Shown here one piece after another: positions 59,301-64,000 of a stretch of DNA of 64,000 nt. The stretch covers positions 9,038,182 through 9,102,181 of the forward strand of contig OY848920.1 in NCBI GenBank assembly GCA_963693285.1. Direction: 5' to 3'. This DNA is from Xestospongia muta (taxonomy: Eukaryota > Porifera > Demospongiae > Haplosclerida > Petrosiidae). The notes under the pieces were generated by a model. It ran no database searches and was not told where the DNA came from. It saw only the letters and a program-made list of their open reading frames with translations. The translations under genes and the position numbers were made by a program. Numbering within the stretch: the first letter of the stretch is position 1; every line of letters starts with the position of its first letter.

Positions 59301-62300
59301 CCTGATTCATCCTAATAGTAAATTGGTCATATAAATTTACATAAATTTATACAAAATCACTGCTAACCTTGTCAAATCTGGGTGTTCCCTATTAAAACAA
59401 TAATGTACATGTACATGTACATGTAAATTTGTATCATAGAACCACTAACCTTGCCAATTCCTGATTCATCCTAATAGTAAATTGGTCATATAAATTTACT
59501 TAAATTTATACAAAATCACTGCTAACCTTTCCAAATCTGGGTGTTCCCTATTAAAACATTAATGTGCATGTACATGTAAATTTGTATCATAGAACCACTA
59601 ACCTTGCAAATTCCTGAATCATCCTAATAGTAAATTGGTCATATAAATTTACTTAAATTTATACAAAATCACTGCTAACCTTGCCAAATCTGGGTGTTCC
59701 CTATTAAAGCATTAATGTACATGTACATGTAAATTTGTATCATAGAACCACTAACCTTGCAAATTTCTGAGTCATCCTAATAGTAAATTGGTCATATAAA
59801 TTTACTTAAATTTATACAAAATCACTGCTAGCCTTGCCAAATCTGGATGTTCCCTATTAAAACAATAATGTACATGTACATGTAAATTTGTATCATAGAA
59901 CCACTAACCTTGCCAATTCCTGATTCATCCTAATAGTAAATTTGTCATATAAATTTACTTAAATTTATACAAAATCACTGCTAACCTTTCCAAATCTGGG
60001 TGTTCCCTTTAAAAACAATAATGTACATGTACATGTAAATTTGTATCATAGAACCACTAACCGTGCAAATTCCTGATACATCCTAATAGTAAATTTGTCA
60101 TATAAATTTACTTAAATTTATACAACATCACTGCTAACCTTTCCAAATCTGGGTGTTCTCTATTAAAACATTAATGTACATGTACATGTAAATTTGTATC
60201 ATAGAACCACTAACCTTGCCAATTCCTCATTCATCCTAATAGTAAATTGGTCATATAAATTTACTTAACTTTATACAAAATCACTGCTAACCTTGCCAAA
60301 TCTGGGTGTTCCCTATTAAAACATTAATGTACATGTACATGTAAAATTGTATCATAGAACCACTAACCTTGCCAATTCCTGATTCATCCTAATAGTAAAT
60401 TGGTCATATAAATTTACTTAAATTTATACAAAATCACTGCTAACCTTGCCAAATCTGGGTGTTCCCTATTAAAACATTAATGTACATGTACATGTAAATT
60501 TGTATCATAGAACCACTAACCTTGCCAGTTCCTGATTCATCCTAATAGTAAATTGGTCATATAAATTTACTTAAATTTATACAAAATCACTGCTTACCTT
60601 TTCAAATCTGGGTGCTTCCTATTAAAACATTAATGTACATGTACATGTAAATTTGTATCATAGAACCACTAACCTTGCCAATTCCAGTTTCATCCTAATA
60701 GTAAATTGGTCATATAAATTTACTTAAATTTATACAAAATCACTGCTAACCTTGCCAAATCTGGGTGTTCCCTATTAAAACAATAATGTACATGTACATG
60801 TAAATTTGTATCATAGAACCACTAACCTTGCAAATTCCTTATTCATCCTAATAGTAAATTGGTCATATAAATTTACTTAAATTTATACAAAATCACTGCT
60901 AACCTTGCCAAATCTGGGTGTTCCCTATTAAAACATTAATGTACATGTACATGTAAATTTGTATCATAGAACCACTAACCTTGCCAGTTCCTGATTCATC
61001 CTAATAGTAAATTGGTCATATAAATTTACTTAAATTTATACAAAATCACTGCTTACCTTTTCAAATCTGGGTGCTTCCTATTAAAACATTAATGTACATG
61101 TACATGTAAATTTGTATCATAGAACCACTAACCTTGCCAATTCCAGTTTCATCCTAATAGTAAATTGGTCATATAAATTTACTTAAATTTATACAAAATC
61201 ACTGCTAACCTTGCCAAATCTGGGTGTTCCCTATTAAAACAATAATGTACATGTACATGTAAATTTGTATCATAGAACCACTAACCTTGCAAATTCCTTA
61301 TTCATCCTAATAGTAAATTGGTCATATAAATTTACTTAAATTTATACAACATCACTGCTAACCTTTCCAAATCTGGGTGTTCCCTATTAAAACAATAATG
61401 TACATGTACATGTAAATTTGTATGATAGAACCACTAACCTTGCAAATTCCTGATACATCCTAATAGTAAATTGGTCATATAAATTTACTTAACTTTATAC
61501 AAAATCACTGCTAACCTTGCCAAATCTGGGTGTTCCCTATTAAAACATTAATGTACATGTACATGTAAATTTGTATCATAGAACCACTAACCTTGCAAAT
61601 TCCTGATACATCCTAATAGTAAATTGGTCATATAAATTTACTTAAATTTATACAAAATCACTGCTAACCTTTCCAAATCTGGGTGTTCCCTATATAAAAC
61701 ATTAATATACATGTACATGTAAATTTGTATCATAGAACCACTAACCTTATAAATTCCTGATTCATCCTAATAGTAAATTGGTCATATAAATTTACTTAAA
61801 TTTATACAAAATCACTGCTAACCTTGCCAAATCTGGGTGTTCCCTATTAAAGCATTAATGTACATGTACATATAAATTTGTATCATAGAACCACTAACCT
61901 TGCAAATTCCTGAATCATCCTAATAGTAAATTGGTCATATAAATTTACTTAAATTTATACAAAATCACTGCTAACCTTGCCAAATCTGGGTGTTCCCTAT
62001 TAAAACAATAATGTACATGTACATGTAAATTTGTATCATAGAACCACTAACCTTATAAATTCCTGATTCATCCTAATAGTAAATTGGTCATATAAATTTA
62101 CTTAAATTTATACAAAATCACTGCTAACCTTGCCAAATCTGGGTGTTCCCTATTAAAACATTAATGTACATGTACATGTAAATTTGTATCATAGAACCAC
62201 TAACATTGCAAATTCCTGATACATCCTAATAGTAAATTGGTCATATAAATTTACTTAAATTTATACAAAATCACTGCTAACCTTCCCAAATCTGGGTGTT

Positions 62301-62302
62301 CT
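56316..62302 (-). CDS. Roco E: Roc-COR-Death gene with the longest microexon array, 5' end not in window
   Basis: The main exon (56316-58476) is open and nearly identical to Roco C, but has the CAA codon where C has TAA. GPPRVGKTH, DSGGQPQF, VGTYYDKY, COR and the Death-like domain are intact. Proximal small exons match A and C. Upstream lie about 47 array microexons (58750-62302). Beyond the array the sequence is homologous to the Roco A intron with its methyltransferase remnant, but that homology stops at a palindrome (63661-63733), before the point where A has its acidic exons 1 and 2. The first exons of E are therefore outside the window, replaced or lost. Confidence 0.75.
58750..62302 (-). 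repeat. Array E: 153-bp repeat with about 47 microexons of 21 nt
   Basis: I count 24 EHPD-type and 23 MNQE-type segments. A two-unit block is itself duplicated: units near 60595-60900 recur near 61050-61360 with the same private changes (GGGTGCTTCC, GCTTACC, CCAGTTTCATCC). This shows recent growth by unequal exchange. Confidence 0.85.
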
Positions 62303-62462
62303 CTATTAAAATAATAATGTACATGTACATGTAAATTTGCATTGAAATATTAGCTATTTAAATATTATTTTATTTTAGTTCTAGTTCTAGTTATAAAACA
62401 GTTAATTAACTAAAGGAGGCTGCTATTTTAATAACTACCTGTATAAACTAAAATTGTTAAAC

Positions 62463-63410
62463 ATGGCTACAAAAGATTGTAAGGATTATCATACTCAATT
62501 TGATCCACAAGACTACCTAAAGTATTATACTGAAGTCACAGATAGCGCTTGGCTTTCGTATCCTCTAAAGGCTCTACATGGCTTGTTCCAATCTTATGGA
62601 ACTACAAGTGTTGTGTTTTAGTACAGCAAAGGAATTTTAGTTGTAGTTATAGTACTTGAGAGTAAATTATTACTAGTTACAATTACAGTTATAATTTATT
62701 AATTAAGCCATAGCTTTAATTTTTTTAGTTATAGTATGATGTTCATTATTTTATTTTAGTTATAGTTCTAGTTATAGTTATGGTATTTATTAATAACTTT
62801 TCATAACAATCAGGTAAGCAAAATCATTAAAGTAAAATTGCTTTGTTCACTCTAAGAAGTGTCTCTCTCTCTAAGGTTTGTCCACTCAAACAGTTACGCT
62901 TCCCTCTACATACATCACTACTGACAGAAAACACCCTCTCTACTGGGGCAGAAGATGCAGGAACTGACAATTAAAAAGGTGTGGTCAAGTACTAGTACAA
63001 TATTCAATTTTTATTTTAGTTATAGTTGAAAGTAGATATTTTTAGTTACAGTTTTAGTTAGTTCTATATAAAAGTTAAGTATTATAGTTTAGTTAAATAA
63101 TAATGAAATTTGTTAATACTAAAATAGATTTAGTTATAGTTATAGTTAACTAACTCATCACTGGGAACTATATACCCCTGCTGGACTGAAAGTACTAGAC
63201 TTTGGTTGTGGTCTTATACCAGTATATCAGTGTAGTACTACACCATATGTATCAGAGATAGTGTTTGCTGAATATGCTGAGAGAAATCGTGAAGTTCTTC
63301 AAATGTGGTTGTTAGATAAAGATCCTAAATCATTTGATTTTACATCATTCTTCAAATATGTTGTTCAAGACTTAGAAGGCAAAGGAGAATTAAGAGACAA
63401 GATGAGTTAA
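62463..63410 (+). pseudogene. NNMT/PNMT-family methyltransferase remnant, copy 2
   Basis: This is a duplicate of the remnant at 26419. Block 1 reads MATKDCKDYHTQFDPQDYLK, block 2 reads GLKVLDFGCGLIPVYQC and VLQMWLLDKDPKSFDFTSFF. Block 2 is open here, without the TAA found in copy 1. Only the N-terminal and SAM-binding parts are present and the frame ends at TAA 63408-63410, short of a full ~260-residue enzyme. Either it is a fragment, or further exons lay to the right before the palindrome junction. Confidence 0.65.
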
Positions 63411-63660
63411 GAGCTATATATTCATATTGTATCATGGTGTTACATTAATGTACTGAAGTATACTGAAGATAATTTATTAAATTATTTCTAACTATAATGT
63501 CAATTAATGTATTATTGTAATAATTAGACACTATTATTATAGTGTACAATAATGTACATACATCCTTGGATGCCCTCCTCTAGACACATGGACAAATTTC
63601 AACTACCAACAAATGTGTGGCTTACTCAGGCTCACACCACTATAATGTCAGTTAATGTAT

Positions 63661-63733
63661 TATTGTGATAATTATACAATTAGATCTGACTATATAATAT
63701 ATAGTCAGATCTAATTGTATAATTATCACAATA
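63661..63733. repeat. Perfect 36-bp inverted repeat with one-base centre
   Basis: Left arm starts TATTGTGATAATTATACAAT and the right arm is its exact reverse complement, around a single A at 63697. The left arm continues homology with 27.6 kb; the right arm is where that homology ends. It could form a cruciform, or be a mark of a rearrangement or a misassembly. Confidence 0.9.
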
Positions 63734-64000
63734 CCACACGAGCTGGAAACTGTACAACTTCAGTATTTTCTTTTCTTATCACACCTATATTTATATTCAA
63801 ACTGTATAGTAAAAGATATCTTTTCCCTAACCTTTTAGTAAACACAAAAACTTGTTTAGGATTTCTTTAATAAAAAAACTGACATTGTCACATCAAGAAA
63901 ATGATTAAAAAAGATCTCAAAAGTCATCAAAAAGAAGTTAAAGAACACAAACTTTTCGCAGCAAAAAAATGTGCTCGATCACGTGAGCTGCGTTAACAGA
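63734..64000. other. Unrecognised right edge
   Basis: This is unrelated to the duplicated cluster and has no recognisable gene. Confidence 0.4.

Overview
The window is animal nuclear DNA. It is AT-rich, has many short GT..AG introns, dense microsatellites and minisatellites, and single-copy animal genes (Runx, SUPT3H, MGME1, a DNAJB13-type co-chaperone). The compact genes, a Runx that seems to end soon after the Runt domain, and an expanded family of Roc-COR-Death GTPases suggest a sponge, probably a haplosclerid demosponge such as Amphimedon. The species is an inference; the gene families are read directly from the sequence.

Left part (1-19.7 kb), conserved genes: Runx on the minus strand and SUPT3H on the plus strand stand head to head, as RUNX2 and SUPT3H do in vertebrates. 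A 60-bp satellite lies between them and recurs inverted in SUPT3H intron 1. MGME1 (mitochondrial exonuclease, minus) and a complete DNAJB13-like gene (plus) form a second head-to-head pair 197 bp apart.

Right part (19.7-64 kb), a segmental-duplication cluster: five minus-strand Roc-COR-Death genes, here called A to E, with main exons at 20708-22868, 31750-33937, 39246-41406, 47916-50067 and 56316-58476. Broken DNAJB13-like copies (28181-29764, 30734-30964), a Roco 3' fragment (30150-30555), two antisense methyltransferase-like (NNMT family) remnants and two copies of a TIR-bearing MITE are scattered among them. Gene C has one in-frame stop. Gene E combines a C-like body with an A-like 5' flank.

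The most unusual feature is the 5' half of the Roco genes. The ~153-bp tandem repeat upstream of A, C, D and E is not a plain satellite. Read on the minus strand, each unit holds two 21-nt segments bounded by AG and GTTAG and separated by ~54-56 nt introns. Every segment has the same phase (one base, six codons, two bases). Together they encode alternating heptads of the type MNQELAR and EHPDLAR, in frame with an acidic first exon and with the large Roco exon. I count about 41, 36, 17 and 47 such microexons in A, C, D and E. Gene B, and part of D, instead carry diverged phase-2 microexons of 12-36 nt that encode Glu/Gln/Leu-rich helix. Heptad-by-heptad exon arrays of this kind would let the N-terminal stalk change length by splicing or by unequal crossing-over without loss of frame.
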